Positions 5,540-6,640 of a stretch of 6,640 nt of DNA are shown here, piece after piece. The DNA comes from Hydrogenophaga sp. Its GTDB lineage: Bacteria; Pseudomonadota; Gammaproteobacteria; Burkholderiales; Burkholderiaceae_C. Under the pieces are notes generated by a model. That model was not told where the DNA came from. It saw only the letters and a program-made list of their open reading frames with translations, and ran no database searches. Numbering within the stretch: the first letter of the stretch is position 1; each line of letters opens with the position of its first letter. Where the stretch lies: contig JAGXRS010000028.1 in the NCBI GenBank assembly GCA_018335615.1, positions 1 to 6,640 on the forward strand, in the 5' to 3' direction. Both the position numbers and the translations under genes were made by a program.

Positions 5540-6130
5540 ATGACACACGAAGCCCTGCGGGTCATCCGCGACGAACACGCCACCCTGGCGGCCATGCTGC
5601 ACTCGCTCATGCAGATGGTGAAACGCGGACCCGATCCCGATGGCTCCGGCCAGCACGAGCTGTACTTCGATGTGCTCAGGGCGATGCTGTTCTACATCGA
5701 CGAGTTTCCCGAGCAGCTGCACCACCCGAAAGAGTCCGATCTGCTGTTTCCGCGCGTGGCCCGGGCTGCGCCACACTTGCTGCCGGTGATCGACCAGCTT
5801 GAACGCGACCACCACAGCGGCGAACCCCGCGTGCGCGAACTCATGCACCTGCTGATGGCCTGGGAGTACCTGGGCGAGAGCCGTCGCAAGGTCTTCGAGG
5901 ACGAGGTGACGCGCTATGTCGATTTCTACCTGCAGCACATGCGGCTGGAAGAGACGGAAATCCTGCCGGCGGCCGAGCAGCACCTCAACGACGCCGACTG
6001 GCATGCGCTCAACGCCGCCTTCGCCACCAACCGCGATCCGCTGAACGGCCGCGTGCCGCGCGACCCGCAGTTCGACCGCCTGTTCACGCGCATCGTCATG
6101 CGCGCACCCTCGCCCGTCGGCCTGGGCTGA
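5540..6130 (+). CDS. Single-domain hemerythrin (HHE) protein
   Basis: This 196-residue protein is predicted to be a cytoplasmic four-helix bundle with a non-haem di-iron site. Likely ligands are H13 (DEH), H61/H62 with E65 (HHPKE), H91/H92 with E95 (DHHSGE), and H133 with E137 (HMRLEE), in the family's usual order. There is no signal peptide, membrane helix or N-terminal ScdA domain, so it is not a YtfE-type iron-sulfur repair protein. A C-terminal segment of about 40 residues (FATNRDPLNG...VGLG) extends beyond the bundle. Hemerythrin-like proteins bind O2, NO or iron; the role here is unknown. ATG 5540 has GGAGA (5528-5532) 7 nt upstream. It appears to be its own transcription unit, isolated by the upstream terminator and led by an FNR-type box, which suggests a role in oxygen limitation or NO handling. 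Confidence 0.93.
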   Translation: MTHEALRVIRDEHATLAAMLHSLMQMVKRGPDPDGSGQHELYFDVLRAMLFYIDEFPEQLHHPKESDLLFPRVARAAPHLLPVIDQLERDHHSGEPRVRELMHLLMAWEYLGESRRKVFEDEVTRYVDFYLQHMRLEETEILPAAEQHLNDADWHALNAAFATNRDPLNGRVPRDPQFDRLFTRIVMRAPSPVGLG

Positions 6131-6154
6131 TCCCCCGACCCTGATCGGCAACCC

Positions 6155-6185
6155 GTCGCGCGCATCGGACGGATGCAGGCGCGAC
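6155..6185. repeat. Imperfect stem-loop between hemerythrin and transporter genes
   Basis: GTCGCG (6155-6160) pairs with CGCGAC (6180-6185), and GCATC (6162-6166) with GATGC (6172-6176), around a 5-nt loop with a small asymmetric internal bulge. It lies 25 nt past the hemerythrin stop. No T-tract follows, so it is at best a weak or Rho-assisted terminator. Confidence 0.3.
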
Positions 6186-6221
6186 CGTGGCACCCGCCTG
6201 CTGGCGCCACAATGGCCGGTC

Positions 6222-6640
6222 ATGCCCGACCGCCACCTTGCCGACTCTCCGCCGCTGCCCGACCCGGGCGGCGACCGCACCCCCTATGTGCGCCTGGCGC
6301 TCGCGCTCTCGCTGGGGGCGGCCGTGTCGCTGGGCATCACGCGCTTTGCCTACGGCCTGCTGCTGCCCACCATGCGCGAGGACCTGGGCTGGAGCTACAC
6401 CCTGGCCGGGGCCATGAACACGGTCAACGCCGTGGGCTACCTGCTCGGCGCGCTGGCCACGCCCTGGCTGCTGCGGCGCAGCGCGCCCACCGCGCTGCTG
6501 CTCTGGGGCTCGGCGCTGGCCACGGTCTTCATGGCGCTCAGCGGTTTTTTCACCGCCGCCGGTCCCTTGCTGGCGCAGCGGCTGCTGGCGGGTGTGGCCA
6601 GTGCGCTGGTGTTCATCGCGGGCGGGCTGCTGGCCGCGCG
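6222..6640 (+). CDS. MFS transporter, YbfB/YjiJ-like, N-terminal part (cut by window end)
   Basis: An open frame from ATG 6222 runs off the window after 139 codons. A hydrophilic Pro/Asp-rich lead of about 22 residues is followed by four hydrophobic segments at about 24-49, 61-79, 89-112 and 116-138, the start of a 12-helix major facilitator. The segment GITRFAYGLLLPTMREDLGWS (about 38-58) resembles the first-helix signature of the YbfB/YjiJ family, whose substrates are mostly unknown. LLRRS (about 83-87) sits where MFS proteins have the basic loop between helices 2 and 3. No Shine-Dalgarno sequence is evident. A CACAAT (6208-6213) just upstream could be a -10 giving a very short leader, but I see no good -35. 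The gene is 91 nt after the hemerythrin gene on the same strand, and its relation to it is unclear. Confidence 0.82.
   Translation, partial: MPDRHLADSPPLPDPGGDRTPYVRLALALSLGAAVSLGITRFAYGLLLPTMREDLGWSYTLAGAMNTVNAVGYLLGALATPWLLRRSAPTALLLWGSALATVFMALSGFFTAAGPLLAQRLLAGVASALVFIAGGLLAA

Noticed and set aside
5489..6280. A 263-codon open frame antisense to the hemerythrin gene
   Set aside because: The plus-strand product has the full set of hemerythrin ligands and a ribosome site. The antisense product has no recognisable features.

Overview
The window is GC-rich DNA with strong G/C bias at third codon positions. Its protein families and gene neighbourhood fit a betaproteobacterium of the Burkholderiales, probably Comamonadaceae. 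That placement is inferred from composition and family resemblance, not from a marker gene. No rRNA, tRNA, CRISPR array, insertion sequence or phage gene is visible.

The left two thirds is a copper(I)-resistance locus in divergent layout. On the minus strand, reading leftward from about position 1614, are copZ (a 68-residue CxxC copper chaperone), cueR (a MerR-family Cu(I) sensor that starts 5 nt after copZ ends) and a secreted Spy/CpxP-like LTxxQ protein with Met/His-rich tails. On the plus strand is copA, a P1B-1 Cu(I)-exporting ATPase. The 197-bp gap between copZ and copA holds two back-to-back promoters. Each has a TTGACC -35 box and a 19-bp spacer, the spacing typical of MerR-family activated promoters. 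The simplest reading is that CueR senses cytoplasmic Cu(I) and switches on both CopA and CopZ-CueR. CopZ would pass copper to CopA for export, and the Spy-like protein may bind or buffer metal or misfolded protein in the periplasm.

The right third has unrelated or loosely related genes, all on the plus strand. First is an FMN-dependent Old Yellow Enzyme-family ene-reductase, followed by a strong Rho-independent terminator. A perfect FNR/Anr-type box overlaps the terminator's T-tract and lies upstream of a single-domain hemerythrin (HHE) protein. Last is the first third of a YbfB/YjiJ-like major facilitator transporter, cut by the window end. A second FNR/Anr-type box lies at the extreme left edge, presumably serving a gene outside the window.

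The most notable points are these: copA is predicted to be leaderless; CopA has a roughly 27-residue Gly-rich insertion just before its GDGVNDAP motif; the reductase has Thr where Old Yellow Enzymes usually have the FMN-phosphate Arg; and a terminator and an FNR box share bases. I see no wholly new multi-gene system. The copper module is a recognisable cue/cop arrangement with local peculiarities.
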